Shown: positions 23,253 through 31,969, counted from the first letter of the stretch. The stretch is DNA of 45,738 nucleotides from Peptoclostridium sp. (GCF_009881055.1 NZ_WXFG01000032.1:1-45738), one strand, 5' to 3'. Numbers and translations: made by a program. The notes: generated from the sequence alone by a model not told the origin.

Positions 23253-23656
23253 ATCGTTGATTTACCTACCCTCACAACATTTTTTCTCAGATAGTTCGAT
23301 GCTTCAACTGAGCTCATATTTTTAGACACCTGAATGATTTCATTAATAAGACGTTCCGTTTTCTTGAATTTTCCTTTGATAAATGAGAATGATTCTGCAA
23401 AGGTTGTATGTTCACAATCAGGATTGTCGCAGAACATTTTCTTATTGTTTAAAACTATGATTGTCTTTTTACCTTGCATTGGCAGATCCTGAAAACTTCT
23501 TGTATATTTTGAATGGCATCTTGAAGACATAACTCCACAGTATGGACATTCTAAGGCTTCAAGAGTTGAATGCACATATATATAAATAGTATCTCCGATT
23601 ATTCCATGTTTTTCATACTCTAAATTTTTATCTAACAGTTTAATAAAATCATCCAT
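23225..23656 (-). CDS. ISL3-family transposase, N-terminal frame (zinc-finger domain)
   Basis: This frame gives the N-terminal part of the transposase, 143 residues from ATG 23656. It has a zinc-binding region with ALECPYCG, then SRCHSKY and MFCDNPDCEHTTF, followed by a helical DNA-contact segment. The start was moved from ATG 23707 to 23656 because GGTGG lies 8 bases upstream and no site precedes 23707. The frame ends ELLKKGV and stops at TGA 23225-23227, 10 bases after a run of seven A residues. The same sequence continues in the -1 frame as the DDE domain. Confidence 0.85.
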   Translation of the reverse strand: MDDFIKLLDKNLEYEKHGIIGDTIYIYVHSTLEALECPYCGVMSSRCHSKYTRSFQDLPMQGKKTIIVLNNKKMFCDNPDCEHTTFAESFSFIKGKFKKTERLINEIIQVSKNMSSVEASNYLRKNVVRVGKSTICELLKKGV

Positions 23657-23719
23657 TTGCATTTCCACCCGTTTGATAGTTTTATTTTCATAATTATAAC
23701 TCAGCATAAAAAACTTTTA

Positions 23720-23740
23720 AACTAACTACGGAAAGAACCC
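23720..23740. repeat. Right terminal inverted repeat of the ISL3-family element
   Basis: The repeat is upstream of the transposase start and matches the left repeat in 20 of 21 positions. Confidence 0.88.
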
Positions 23741-23856
23741 AAAATTAGCGATTTATAACATTTTATATTCATTTTTTTGCGGCACCTGGATTGCTACTAA
23801 TGAATGTTTTTGGGTATTGAAAATAATATCAAATAAATAGGGGGAGGTTGTTGTCA

Positions 23857-25170
23857 ATGACATATATTTCAAGCTCTGATCAAACAACAGATATAGCTAT
23901 TACGATATATAACGACGGATTCGGTATGGTAAAGGAAAGACGAAAAATAGATATAGATAGAAATGAAAATATTGTTCAATTCCAGGATGTTGCTCAAAAG
24001 ATAGAAATAGATTCACTTATCGTAGAATGTATTGACGTAGAGGAATTCAATTATGACTATGACTTGGTTAGTAGAGAGAAGCTTTTAGAAAAATATCTGG
24101 ATAAAATTATATATATATATGATAAGAATGAAAAGTCAAAGAATGAATGCAGGTTGCTGAGCACAAAGGACGGGATTGTGCTAGAAAATGTAGAAACAAA
24201 GGAAATTCTGCTGAATCCAAGCGCTGAGATTATTTTACCGGAACTTCCAGGGGGATTAATAGTTAAACCTGCGTTGATATGGAAAATAAGGCTGGAAGAA
24301 TCAGAAGAAGTCAAGGTTTCATATTTAACTAATGGACTGTCGTGGATTGCTAACTATGTAATAGAAATGCATGATAAATCCTTGAAGTTTGCAGGTCGGG
24401 TAAACATCTCTAATAATTCAGGTGCAACATTTAAAGATGCCCAAATTAAGCTTATAGCTGGCGATGTTAACAGATATAAGAAAGAATCGAGCCATGGAAT
24501 TCCTCGAATAATGAGTTCGGATGAAAATGCGCCAGGGAATATTTTGAAAAAAACTTTTTATGACTATCATATGTATTCTTTGCAGAATTCTACAACACTT
24601 GAAAACAATCAAGACAAGCAAATAAGCTTTTTCAGTTGCAATGATGTAGAGTATGCAAGGTACTATGAATATGATCTAGATTGTCACGATGACGATGTAA
24701 AGGTTATTATTGAAATAGAAAATAAGCCCGAGAACGGATTAGGGATACCTCTGCCTAAAGGTATAATAAAAGCCTATAAAGATGACGGCGAAGTTGGGAA
24801 TCTTGAATTCATAGGGGAGGATTCGATAGAACACATTCATCAAGGAGAAAAAATAAAGCTGAATACAGGAAATGCTTTTGACATAAAATGCCAAGAACGA
24901 GTGATGGAACACAAGAGAACAGGTAATGTTGAAAATTACAGGAAGCAATTCATAATTTCGAATCACAAAGATGAGGAAATAATTATCAAAGTTCATAGCT
25001 ATATGGATAAAGATAAGAGTTGGGAAATGATTTCTACAACAGATGATTACGCCAAAATTACAGCTGACCATATAAAATTTACAGTAAATATTCAGGCATA
25101 TAGTGAGAAAGTGATTGATTTTAAATATAAGGTTGATAATAGTATGCACATTGAAATTGACAGCAAATAA
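23857..25170 (+). CDS. DUF4139 domain-containing protein
   Basis: The 437-residue product resembles the DUF4139 family, known from proteins of unclear role in bacteria and animals. Seen in the sequence are the N-terminal YNDGFGMVKERRKIDI, the early motif VQFQDVAQKIEIDSLIVE, the central VSYLTNGLSWIANYVIEM, and NISNNSGATFKDAQIKLIAGDVN, a common motif of the domain. There is no signal peptide or membrane segment. ATG 23857 has GGGGAGG 9 bases upstream; TTG 23848 abuts that site. The gene follows the ISL3 element, is more AT-rich than its neighbours and lies next to a secreted WG-repeat protein, which suggests an accessory insertion. The function is unknown. Confidence 0.82.
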   Translation: MTYISSSDQTTDIAITIYNDGFGMVKERRKIDIDRNENIVQFQDVAQKIEIDSLIVECIDVEEFNYDYDLVSREKLLEKYLDKIIYIYDKNEKSKNECRLLSTKDGIVLENVETKEILLNPSAEIILPELPGGLIVKPALIWKIRLEESEEVKVSYLTNGLSWIANYVIEMHDKSLKFAGRVNISNNSGATFKDAQIKLIAGDVNRYKKESSHGIPRIMSSDENAPGNILKKTFYDYHMYSLQNSTTLENNQDKQISFFSCNDVEYARYYEYDLDCHDDDVKVIIEIENKPENGLGIPLPKGIIKAYKDDGEVGNLEFIGEDSIEHIHQGEKIKLNTGNAFDIKCQERVMEHKRTGNVENYRKQFIISNHKDEEIIIKVHSYMDKDKSWEMISTTDDYAKITADHIKFTVNIQAYSEKVIDFKYKVDNSMHIEIDSK

Positions 25171-25288
25171 AAAAGAGTGACAGGCTGATTGTTCAAGGGT
25201 ATATGTATGATAGGCATGGGATTAAAGGGCACAGGGGATTTTGTTTTGGTCGCAGCTACGGATAATTTTATATTCGGGAGTGATTGTC

Positions 25289-26779
25289 ATGAGAAAAATA
25301 ACATTTATGATAGTGATAGTTTTTTTATTCGTAGCTAATATGGTTAATGCAGAAAATCAAGATGTGTATTTGTATATCAACGGTGAAAAGATGGAACTTG
25401 AGGTCAAGCCCGTTGTTGCAGATGGAAGATTGCTGGTTCCTATAAGGATAATTGCTGAGGAAATGGGGATGGCTGTGAAGTGGAACGACGCGGCTAAAGA
25501 AATAAGCGCATCTAAGAATGACACTCAAATTAAGATGCATATTGGCAGCAATAAGGCAATGGTTAATGGAAAAGAAACAGATCTGGATACCCCTCCTAAA
25601 ATAGTAAATGGAAGAACTATAGTGCCGGTACGATTTATGAGTGAAATCATAGGAGCTGTGGTTTTCTGGGATGCAGAAAACCGAGCAGTATATATTAATT
25701 TTGAAATAGATAGAGCTGTTGCGCCGGTAAGGAGTAGTGGCAAATGGATCTATATAGACAAGGAAGGGAATGCTGTAAACGGGCAGGAGTTTGACGCTGT
25801 AAATAGCTTTTCAGAAGGTCTGGCAGCAGTAAATGTTGATGGCAAGTGGGGTTTTATAGACAAGGAATGCAATTTTGCAATAGAACCGAAATATGATTTT
25901 GTGCATGACTTCGAAGGTGGCATGGCCCGAGTTGAGATTGGAGGAAAGCAAGGATATATAGACTGGAGGGGGAACAGAATAATTGAGCCCCGATATGATT
26001 ATATAGGCTATTTCAGTGACGGACTTGCAACGGTACGAATTGGGGAAGCATATGGTTATATAGACAAGGAAGGAAAGGTTGTTATAGAGCCACGATTCGG
26101 TTATCCAAGCGTTTTTTCAGAAGGCTTGGCAGGAACGAATGCCAACGGCAAATATGGCTATATAGATAAGACAGGCAGCTTTGTCATAGAGCCTCGATTT
26201 GATGGTATAAGCACATTTAGTGAAGGTATGGCCAGAGTAGTAATAGGTGATAAGTGGGGCTTCGTAGATAAGGAAGGCAATGTAGCAATAGAAGCTCGAT
26301 ATGAATATGCGCGGGATTTTTATGAAGGTTTAGCTATGGTTTGCTATGATGGCAAATGGGGTTATATAGATAGTGAAGGAGACTTTGTAATAGAACCGCT
26401 ATTCGACGGTCTGAGTTTTTTTAATGAAGGTCTGGCAGCAGCTAAGATGGATGGCGAGTGGGGCTATATAGATGGCGAAGGAGATTTCACTGTTGAACCT
26501 CGATTTGACGGTCTGAGTTTTTTAAATGAAGGCCTGGCAGCAGCTAAGATAGATGGCGAGTGGGGCTATATAGATAGAGAAGGAGATATTGTAATTGAGC
26601 CTCAGTTCACTGAGGTAGATCTTTTTCAGGAAGGTCTGGCCGCAGTAAAGATAGAGGACAAGTGGGGCTATATAAATAGCGAGGGGGATTTGGTTATTGA
26701 ACCTAAATTTGAACACGCAGGGCGTTTTGAAAGACAGCAGAATGAGGAAAAAAATAAATTGCAAAACACTACTCTTTAA
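25289..26779 (+). CDS. Secreted protein with copper-amine-oxidase-like N domain and ten WG repeats
   Basis: The 496-residue product begins with a signal peptide (MRKITFMIVIVFLFVANMVNA), then a stalk domain of the copper amine oxidase N-terminal type with its paired motifs DGRLLVPIRIIAEEMG and NGRTIVPVRFMSEIIGA. From about residue 150 it carries ten WG repeats of exactly 34 residues (consensus KWGYIDKEGNFVIEPRFD...FSEGLAAVK.DG), which usually form a beta structure for ligand or surface binding. ATG 25289 has GGGAG upstream; the frame is open to 25241 without a site. Repeats 7 and 8 are nearly identical at DNA level. Its ligand is unknown; such proteins are often spore-coat or cell-envelope associated. 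Confidence 0.88.
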   Translation: MRKITFMIVIVFLFVANMVNAENQDVYLYINGEKMELEVKPVVADGRLLVPIRIIAEEMGMAVKWNDAAKEISASKNDTQIKMHIGSNKAMVNGKETDLDTPPKIVNGRTIVPVRFMSEIIGAVVFWDAENRAVYINFEIDRAVAPVRSSGKWIYIDKEGNAVNGQEFDAVNSFSEGLAAVNVDGKWGFIDKECNFAIEPKYDFVHDFEGGMARVEIGGKQGYIDWRGNRIIEPRYDYIGYFSDGLATVRIGEAYGYIDKEGKVVIEPRFGYPSVFSEGLAGTNANGKYGYIDKTGSFVIEPRFDGISTFSEGMARVVIGDKWGFVDKEGNVAIEARYEYARDFYEGLAMVCYDGKWGYIDSEGDFVIEPLFDGLSFFNEGLAAAKMDGEWGYIDGEGDFTVEPRFDGLSFLNEGLAAAKIDGEWGYIDREGDIVIEPQFTEVDLFQEGLAAVKIEDKWGYINSEGDLVIEPKFEHAGRFERQQNEEKNKLQNTTL

Positions 26780-26796
26780 GAGTAGTGTTTTTTTAT
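26765..26796 (+). terminator. Rho-independent terminator of the WG-repeat gene
   Basis: AACACTACTC (26765-26774) pairs with GAGTAGTGTT (26780-26789) with a 5-nt loop and a run of T. It overlaps the last codons of the gene. Confidence 0.92.
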
Positions 26797-26859
26797 ATTA
26801 TATTATAAAATATGTGTGTACTCTATTTTTTACATATTATGGGCTTAAGGAGATTATAC

Positions 26860-27594
26860 ATGACTACATTTGATAAACCATTAAAGCATTCATACAACTG
26901 CATGATCTGCGGGGAAGAGCTGATATACAGGCAGGACTACAAGGAGGTCGAGTGCGTATACTGCCATGGCAAGTTCGAGTCCAATGTTACCTGCAAGAGC
27001 GGACACTACGTGTGCGACGACTGCCACTCTGTGAATGCGCTTGATCTTATAGAAAAGTACTGCAAGGAGACTGCGGACACTAATCCCATAGACATGGCCA
27101 CAGAGTTGATGAAGAATCCTTCGGTAAACATGCACGGACCTGAGCATCACTTTCTTGTGCCGGCCGTTCTCATAACATCGTATTACAATATTAAGGGCGA
27201 TAAGAGGAGCAAGCTTAAAAAGCTTGCTGTTGCAAAAGCGAGGGCCAAGGACGTGCCTGGCGGCATATGCGGTTTTCAGGGCAACTGCGGAGCGGCTGTA
27301 GGCACAGGTATATTCCTGAGCGTAGTCACAGAGGCCACGCCTCTGACAAAGGAGAGCTGGGGCCTTGCAAATCTTATGACTGGTACGTCACTCATAGCAA
27401 TAGGCAGCATAGGAGGCCCAAGATGCTGCAAGCGAAATGTTTTTACAGCTATAAACGAAGCCGCAAGGTTTGCCGACAAGAATCTGGGCGTTAAGATGTA
27501 CGACTATGAAAACTATATGCCTGTGTGCACATTCAAGGCAAAAAACAAGGAATGCATAGGTTTGGCGTGCCCGTACTTCAAATCGGAAAAATAA
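26860..27594 (+). CDS. DUF5714 domain-containing cysteine-rich protein
   Basis: The 244-residue product belongs to a family annotated DUF5714, often seen with radical-SAM or methyl-transfer proteins, but with no settled function. The N-terminal 50 residues form a zinc-ribbon-like unit with four CxxC pairs (CMICGEEL, CVYCHGKF, CKSG, CDDCHS). The middle holds MHGPEHHFLVPAVLITSYYN and GGICGFQGNCGAAVGTG, and the end has GPRCCKRN and ECIGLACPYFK. Together these suggest a metal or cluster site. AAGGAG lies before ATG 26860; the frame is open to 26812. It begins 64 bp after the WG terminator and is followed by an HD hydrolase gene. Confidence 0.82.
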   Translation: MTTFDKPLKHSYNCMICGEELIYRQDYKEVECVYCHGKFESNVTCKSGHYVCDDCHSVNALDLIEKYCKETADTNPIDMATELMKNPSVNMHGPEHHFLVPAVLITSYYNIKGDKRSKLKKLAVAKARAKDVPGGICGFQGNCGAAVGTGIFLSVVTEATPLTKESWGLANLMTGTSLIAIGSIGGPRCCKRNVFTAINEAARFADKNLGVKMYDYENYMPVCTFKAKNKECIGLACPYFKSEK

Positions 27595-27663
27595 TCTAAC
27601 ACACCTTGTCGATTATATATTATAATTAGTCTACATTCACTGTTCGAGAAGGGGGAATGTATT

Positions 27664-28245
27664 GTGAGCAAGGGATATGAGATTATTAACAACGCTTTGG
27701 AGTTTGCCTCGAAGGCTCATTCAAATCAGTTCAGGAAGGGCACGAACATACCATACATAGTGCATCCTGTCGAGGTGGCCATGATACTCCAGGAAAACGG
27801 GGCTTCAAGCAGTGTCATTGCAGCTGGATTGCTTCATGACGTGCTCGAGGATACTGATGTGAATGTTTCAAGGCTTCATGACAAATTCGGAGCGAAAATA
27901 TGCGAAACCGTAATTGGCGCATCTGAAATTCTAGAAGACAGGATGAGTATACCCTGGGAGATTAGGAAAAGACATACAATCAATTTCCTCAAGACGGCCA
28001 ACAGGGACATCCAGCTTGTGTCGTGCGCCGACAAGCTCAGCAATTCCAGAAGCATGCTTAAAAATCACGTTGAAAAGGGCATGGATTTCTGGAACATATT
28101 CAACGCTGATTTCGAAAGTCAGGCATGGTATTACAGAGAGCTGGTGAACAGCCTAAAGGATCTTAGCGGCTGCAAGATGTACAATGAACTTGTAGTGACT
28201 GTTGAGCAGCTATTTGGTACATTTGATAATAATATCGCCAAATAA
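27664..28245 (+). CDS. HD-domain phosphohydrolase, RelA/SpoT hydrolase-type
   Basis: The 193-residue product has the metal motif of (p)ppGpp hydrolases: H34 in IVHPVEVAM, H58-D59 and E62-D63 in LLHDVLEDTDV, and a later CADKLSNSRSM supplying the last aspartate. The length and the lack of a synthetase domain fit a stand-alone small alarmone hydrolase (MESH1-like) or a general nucleotide phosphohydrolase. GTG 27664 is supported by GAAGGGGG upstream. It is 69 bp after the DUF5714 gene and has its own terminator. Confidence 0.85.
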   Translation: MSKGYEIINNALEFASKAHSNQFRKGTNIPYIVHPVEVAMILQENGASSSVIAAGLLHDVLEDTDVNVSRLHDKFGAKICETVIGASEILEDRMSIPWEIRKRHTINFLKTANRDIQLVSCADKLSNSRSMLKNHVEKGMDFWNIFNADFESQAWYYRELVNSLKDLSGCKMYNELVVTVEQLFGTFDNNIAK

Positions 28246-28287
28246 TTGCAATACCAGAACTTATACGTAAATTTATATATAATATAA

Positions 28288-28315
28288 AACAGCCGGCTAA
28301 GCCGGCTGTTTTTAT
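28288..28315. terminator. Strong terminator between converging genes
   Basis: AACAGCCGGC (28288-28297) pairs exactly with GCCGGCTGTT (28301-28310) with a 3-nt loop, with a T-run to the right and an A-rich left flank. It serves the HD hydrolase and may serve the converging minus-strand gene. Confidence 0.92.
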
Positions 28316-28331
28316 GAATTCCAATCTAAAT

Positions 28332-28592
28332 TTAAAGGGACATTTTGCTAACTGATACGCTTTCGATTGTACTAAGCTCATCTTCTAGCTTTTTGATCTC
28401 GTCTGCCTTGTCAGCGAAGAACTCAAGAAGCACAAGTCCTATTGAGCTGCAAGCGTTGGCAGCTTCAGGAGCTGCGTGGAGGCCCAGCCTTGTCTTTATT
28501 ATGCAGCCATGCTCCGTAAGGAGTTTTTGAACCTTTAGAGCATCCTCTTCCCTGTGTCCTATCTTTATTCCCATAATTACTGTTTTAGACAT
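28332..28592 (-). CDS. TM1266-like small protein (iron-only hydrogenase system regulator-like)
   Basis: The 86-residue product has an ACT/ferredoxin-like pattern, starting SKTVIMGIKIGHREEDALKVQKLLTEHGCIIKTRLGL and ending in ELSTIESVSVSKMSL, similar to the TM1266 family that often sits with [FeFe]-hydrogenase genes. Compared with it, this copy has an internal segment with two cysteines (C30 and C48) and no hydrogenase genes nearby. ATG 28592 is chosen because GGAGG lies 8 bases upstream; a TTG at 28607 lies inside that site. It lies downstream of a stress-like protein gene on the same strand, behind a terminator, so the two may be separately expressed. Confidence 0.7.
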   Translation of the reverse strand: MSKTVIMGIKIGHREEDALKVQKLLTEHGCIIKTRLGLHAAPEAANACSSIGLVLLEFFADKADEIKKLEDELSTIESVSVSKMSL

Positions 28593-28685
28593 ATTATCAA
28601 CCTCCAATTAGTTTTTAATAAGACCTGCTTATCTTATTTAGATATACCCAAGATTAGCAATTAAATCACAATATTTTTCAAAACA

Positions 28686-28709
28686 CAAAAATACCCGCCA
28701 GAGGCGGGT
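28686..28709 (-). terminator. Terminator of the stress-like protein gene
   Basis: On the minus strand ACCCGCC-tct-GGCGGGT (28709-28693) is followed by ATTTTTG. It overlaps the stop codon. Confidence 0.88.
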
Positions 28710-29104
28710 TAAACAACATCCTTGTCCAAATAGCTGTATGACATGGGGATTATGTATGTTTTTACCGTATCGGGCATGCCTTCGGTAATCTTAAGTGCCA
28801 TGTCGCTTTTTACTGATTCTTCTTTTGACTCGCCGAGTACTATTGCATCAATGGCGTTGTCTATAACGAATTTTTTTATTGTGCTCGCAACATTTGTCGA
28901 GTGAAGTATGCTCATTTGGGCATCGTATTTCTTGGAAACATCAAAAAGGTGCTGTATTACTTCGCAGTTGGCCATTGAAATGTCTTTTCCGGTGATGTGC
29001 AGCACATAGAGCTCACCTTCCGGGCCTGCAATCTTGTAGCCGCTTCTGATGAGCCTCTCTGATGTTTTTTGCTTTGTCACACAAACCATGACCTTTTTAG
29101 TCAT
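28709..29104 (-). CDS. Universal-stress-like nucleotide-binding-fold protein
   Basis: The 131-residue product has the alpha/beta pattern of UspA/KdpD-N proteins: MTKKVMVCVTKQKTSERLIRSG at the start, ELYVLHITGKDI, then KKFVIDNAIDAIVLGES. It lacks the G-2x-G-9x-GS ATP motif near its C terminus that the UspA protein at 17177 has, so it may not bind ATP in the same way. AAGGAG precedes ATG 29104. It is divergent to the archease-rtcB operon, with about 270 bp between the start codons. Its role is unknown beyond family resemblance. Confidence 0.75.
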   Translation of the reverse strand: MTKKVMVCVTKQKTSERLIRSGYKIAGPEGELYVLHITGKDISMANCEVIQHLFDVSKKYDAQMSILHSTNVASTIKKFVIDNAIDAIVLGESKEESVKSDMALKITEGMPDTVKTYIIPMSYSYLDKDVV

Positions 29105-29372
29105 ATCGAATACTCCTTTTTACTTAATAGTTAGTTTTGATAGTCTGCAGCATATGCAGTGTGTCGGGATTGATAAAATTGTATCCAAGTATATTATAAC
29201 ACAATTTGTACATAAAAAGTACACACTATATTTATAACCGGAGTAGCAAAAATTAAACAGAAACTGTCATTGAGAATAATTATATGTGGATTGAATTTGG
29301 CAATAGAAATAAAGGGTATAATAAATACATTTAGTTTCGCTTATTTCTTGACGGCATTTCAAAGGAGAATTT

Positions 29373-29786
29373 ATGAGAAAATACAGCTATATGGAACATA
29401 TATGCGATATCAGGCTGAAGGTAGAAGCCGACAGTATGGAGGAGCTTTTCAAGGCTGCGCTTGACGGTATGAACAGCATAATAGCAGGAGGTGATGTAGA
29501 AGGATCGCCGAAACCTTCCCTCATGAAGATTTGCGTTGAATCTATGGACTACACATGCCTGCTTATTGATTTTCTCTCCGAAGTGCTGCTGCTTACACAG
29601 TCGCATTACAGCATATTCAGCAGAATTGACATAGAGAGCCTGACCAGTTCGAGAATAGAGGCGGTGCTCCACGGCACCTTTGTCGATGGCTTTGACGAGG
29701 ACATCAAGGCGGTGACATACCATGAGGCTGAGGTGATAAAGAACGAGCAGGGGAATTACGAGAGCGTAATAGTGTTTGACATATAA
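29373..29786 (+). CDS. Archease
   Basis: Archease is a small partner that speeds guanylylation and turnover of the RNA ligase RtcB. The 137-residue product shows YMEHICDIRLKVEADSMEEL (the HxxDI motif of archease), and AVTYHEAEVIKNEQGNYESVIVFDI at the C terminus, which is the second conserved block with metal-ligand residues. AAAGGAG precedes ATG 29373. The rtcB gene starts about 20 bp downstream on the same strand, the usual operon pairing, which supports the call. Confidence 0.93.
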   Translation: MRKYSYMEHICDIRLKVEADSMEELFKAALDGMNSIIAGGDVEGSPKPSLMKICVESMDYTCLLIDFLSEVLLLTQSHYSIFSRIDIESLTSSRIEAVLHGTFVDGFDEDIKAVTYHEAEVIKNEQGNYESVIVFDI

Positions 29787-29806
29787 GTGAAAGAGAGGTT
29801 TTGAGT

Positions 29807-31252
29807 TTGATAAAGATAACTGACATGAGGAAAAAGGCTCCATATATGTGGGAGATAGAAAAGAGCTTTCGAGACGACATGAACGTGCCGGCCAGGATAT
29901 TTGCGACCAGGGAGATGCTAGATGACGTTCTTAAGGACAGGTCGGTAGAGCAGCTTGTAAATGTGGCCACCCTCCGCGGAATACAAAGCGCGGCCATAGT
30001 AATGCCGGATGTGCATGAAGGCTACGGTTTTCCGATAGGCGGCGTGGCGGCGACCCTGTGGCCCAGCGGGGTAATTTCACCAGGCGGTATAGGCTATGAC
30101 ATCAATTGCGGCGTTAGACTTGTAAAGTCACAGCTAGAGTTGAGCGACGTAAAAAGCAGAATAAAACTCCTGGGGGCAGCCCTCTATACGTCAATACCTT
30201 CTGGAGTCGGAAAGGGAGGAGACATACTGCTTTCAGAATCTAAGCTTGATGAAGTGCTCAGATACGGCGCCAGAAAGATGGTTCAGAAGGATTACGGATT
30301 TGAAGCGGATATTGAGCACACCGAGTCTCATGGCTGTTTGGATAATGCGGACCCTGATATGGTGTCTCATCATGCCAAGAAAAGGGGCGAAGACCAGCTT
30401 GGAACTATGGGCGCAGGCAACCATTTTGTTGAAATAGATGTGGTTGAAGAAATCTACGACGAGGAATGTGCAAATGCCTACGGCTTGTTTGAAAACCAGG
30501 TTACAGTGCTTATACACACGGGCTCTAGGGGTCTTGGACACCAGGTGGCCACAGACTATATAAAAATAATGATGGGCAAAATGAGGGATTATGGTATAGT
30601 GGTACCTGACAGGGAGCTTGCATGCGCGCCATTTGACTCCCCGGAGGGTCAGAATTATTTTGGCGCCATGGCGGCAGCTGCGAATTTCGCATGGGCTAAC
30701 AGGCAGGCAATAATGCACAGCGTAAGGCTGGCTTGGAGGGACATTTTCGGGGGAAGGCTGGAAGACCTCGAGCTCCTGTACGACGTGGCGCACAATATCG
30801 CCAAAATAGAGACACACATGATTGATGGACAGCCTAAAAAGGTGATCGTCCACAGAAAGGGCGCGACCAGGGCGTTCGGCCCGGGCAATCCAGAGGTTCC
30901 CCAGGACTACAGGGCTGTAGGCCAGCCTGTTATAATACCAGGGAGCATGGGCACGGCGTCGTTTGTACTTGCGGGGGCCAACAGGAGCATGGAGCTGTCT
31001 TTTGGGTCGTCGTGCCACGGCGCAGGCAGGCAGATGTCCAGAAGCGAGGCAAAGAGAAGAGTCGATGCCACAAGCATAATAAATGAACTCGAGCACAGAG
31101 GAATACACATTCAGGCAGGCTCGCTAAAGGGAGTCGCCGAGGAGGCTCCGCAGGCATACAAGGATGTGGAGAGCGTAGTCGACGTTGTGCATCAGGCCGG
31201 AATAGCGAAAAAAGTTGCAAAACTAAGGCCTCTTATGGTCATAAAGGGATAA
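29807..31252 (+). CDS. rtcB: RNA-splicing ligase RtcB
   Basis: RtcB joins RNA 2',3'-cyclic phosphate or 3'-phosphate ends to 5'-OH ends with GTP and Mn2+, for RNA repair or splicing. The 481-residue product has the metal-binding residues of GGIGYDINCGVRLV, MGAGNHFVEI and VLIHTGSRGLGHQV, and the guanylylated histidine in SSCHGAGRQMSR. Length and motifs are complete. TTG 29807 is preferred because AGAGAGG lies 7 bases upstream; the in-frame TTG 29801 is too close. It follows archease and precedes recX by 4 bases, so these three genes are probably one transcript. Confidence 0.97.
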   Translation: MIKITDMRKKAPYMWEIEKSFRDDMNVPARIFATREMLDDVLKDRSVEQLVNVATLRGIQSAAIVMPDVHEGYGFPIGGVAATLWPSGVISPGGIGYDINCGVRLVKSQLELSDVKSRIKLLGAALYTSIPSGVGKGGDILLSESKLDEVLRYGARKMVQKDYGFEADIEHTESHGCLDNADPDMVSHHAKKRGEDQLGTMGAGNHFVEIDVVEEIYDEECANAYGLFENQVTVLIHTGSRGLGHQVATDYIKIMMGKMRDYGIVVPDRELACAPFDSPEGQNYFGAMAAAANFAWANRQAIMHSVRLAWRDIFGGRLEDLELLYDVAHNIAKIETHMIDGQPKKVIVHRKGATRAFGPGNPEVPQDYRAVGQPVIIPGSMGTASFVLAGANRSMELSFGSSCHGAGRQMSRSEAKRRVDATSIINELEHRGIHIQAGSLKGVAEEAPQAYKDVESVVDVVHQAGIAKKVAKLRPLMVIKG

Positions 31253-31256
31253 GGAC

Positions 31257-31898
31257 ATGATAAAAATAACCAAAGTTGAACAGAAAAAATATTCAAAGGG
31301 CGTATGGTCACTGTTCTCAGACGAAATGCACATAGCTGATTTACATGAAGATGTGATAGTGGAGCACAGAATAACGCCAGGCAAGCTGCTGAGCAAGGCG
31401 GATATAGAAATACTCCTAGAGTCAGAGGAAAAGGCGAAGGCAATGGATTCGGCTCTGAGGCTGCTCTCATACAGGATGAGGAGCGAAAAGGAGCTGGCGG
31501 ATTCGCTAAGGCGAAAAGGGTATGGCGAAGGACTTGTAGAAGACATAATGAAAGAGCTCAGAAAAAGAGGCTACGTCGATGACCAGGGCTTTGCCAGAAT
31601 GTATGCGCAGAGCCTCCTGGGCTCTAAGAAGGAGGGCAGCAGGGCCGTGAAAATGAAGCTCTCCCAGAAGGGCATAAGCAGGGAAGTCACGCAGAGCATT
31701 GTCGAAGAGCTGACTAGCGATGAAAAGGAATATGAGGCTGCTCTGGAGCTGGCAAGAAAAAAACTAAGGGGAAGCTACAAAAACGACGAGCCAGACGCAA
31801 TATACAGAAAGCTCGGGGGATTTCTTTCAAGGAAAGGCTATCCTTTCGAAATAGTAATGAAGGTGCTCAGAAAAGTCACGAAAAAAGAGATTGATTAA
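31257..31898 (+). CDS. recX: Regulatory protein RecX
   Basis: RecX binds RecA filaments and limits recombination. The 213-residue product is built of three-helix repeats with the family pattern: ALRLLSYRMRSEKELADSLRRKGY, VDDQGFARMYAQSL, GSRAVKMKLSQKGI and PDAIYRKLGGFLSRKGYPFEIVMKVL. The N-terminal 60 residues are the usual variable region (KITKVEQKKYSKGVWSLF). ATG 31257 follows the rtcB stop by 4 bp and uses its 3' end as ribosome site. Co-transcription with RNA-ligase genes instead of recA is unusual and may be chance. Confidence 0.93.
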   Translation: MIKITKVEQKKYSKGVWSLFSDEMHIADLHEDVIVEHRITPGKLLSKADIEILLESEEKAKAMDSALRLLSYRMRSEKELADSLRRKGYGEGLVEDIMKELRKRGYVDDQGFARMYAQSLLGSKKEGSRAVKMKLSQKGISREVTQSIVEELTSDEKEYEAALELARKKLRGSYKNDEPDAIYRKLGGFLSRKGYPFEIVMKVLRKVTKKEID

Positions 31899-31918
31899 CA
31901 AATTCATTTCAAGGCAAA

Positions 31919-31969
31919 CAGAAAGCGGCGAACGAGGAATTAGTTTTTCCCCGTATCGCCGCTTTCTGT
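31919..31969. terminator. Bidirectional terminator between recX and the lapA-like gene
   Basis: CAGAAAGCGGCGA (31919-31931) pairs with TCGCCGCTTTCTG (31957-31969). The right arm lies inside the 3' end of the minus-strand gene. Confidence 0.85.

Larger units (their letters stand above)
21879..23740 (-). mobile_element. ISL3-family insertion sequence
   Basis: The element is 1862 bp and bounded by 21-bp terminal inverted repeats: 21879-21899 starts GGGTTCTTTCCGCAGTTAG and 23720-23740 ends CTACGGAAAGAACCC, with one mismatch between the arms. One transposase gene, split into two overlapping frames, fills it on the minus strand. The 8-bp flanks (CTTGAACT on the left, AAAATTAG on the right) are not a duplication, so the insertion is old or one flank has been altered. 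The family is inferred from the zinc-binding N terminus and DDE motifs. Confidence 0.9.

Noticed and set aside
30233..31220. Long minus-strand frames inside rtcB
   Set aside because: They lack ribosome sites and lie within the well-supported RtcB frame; high GC at third positions keeps the opposite strand open.
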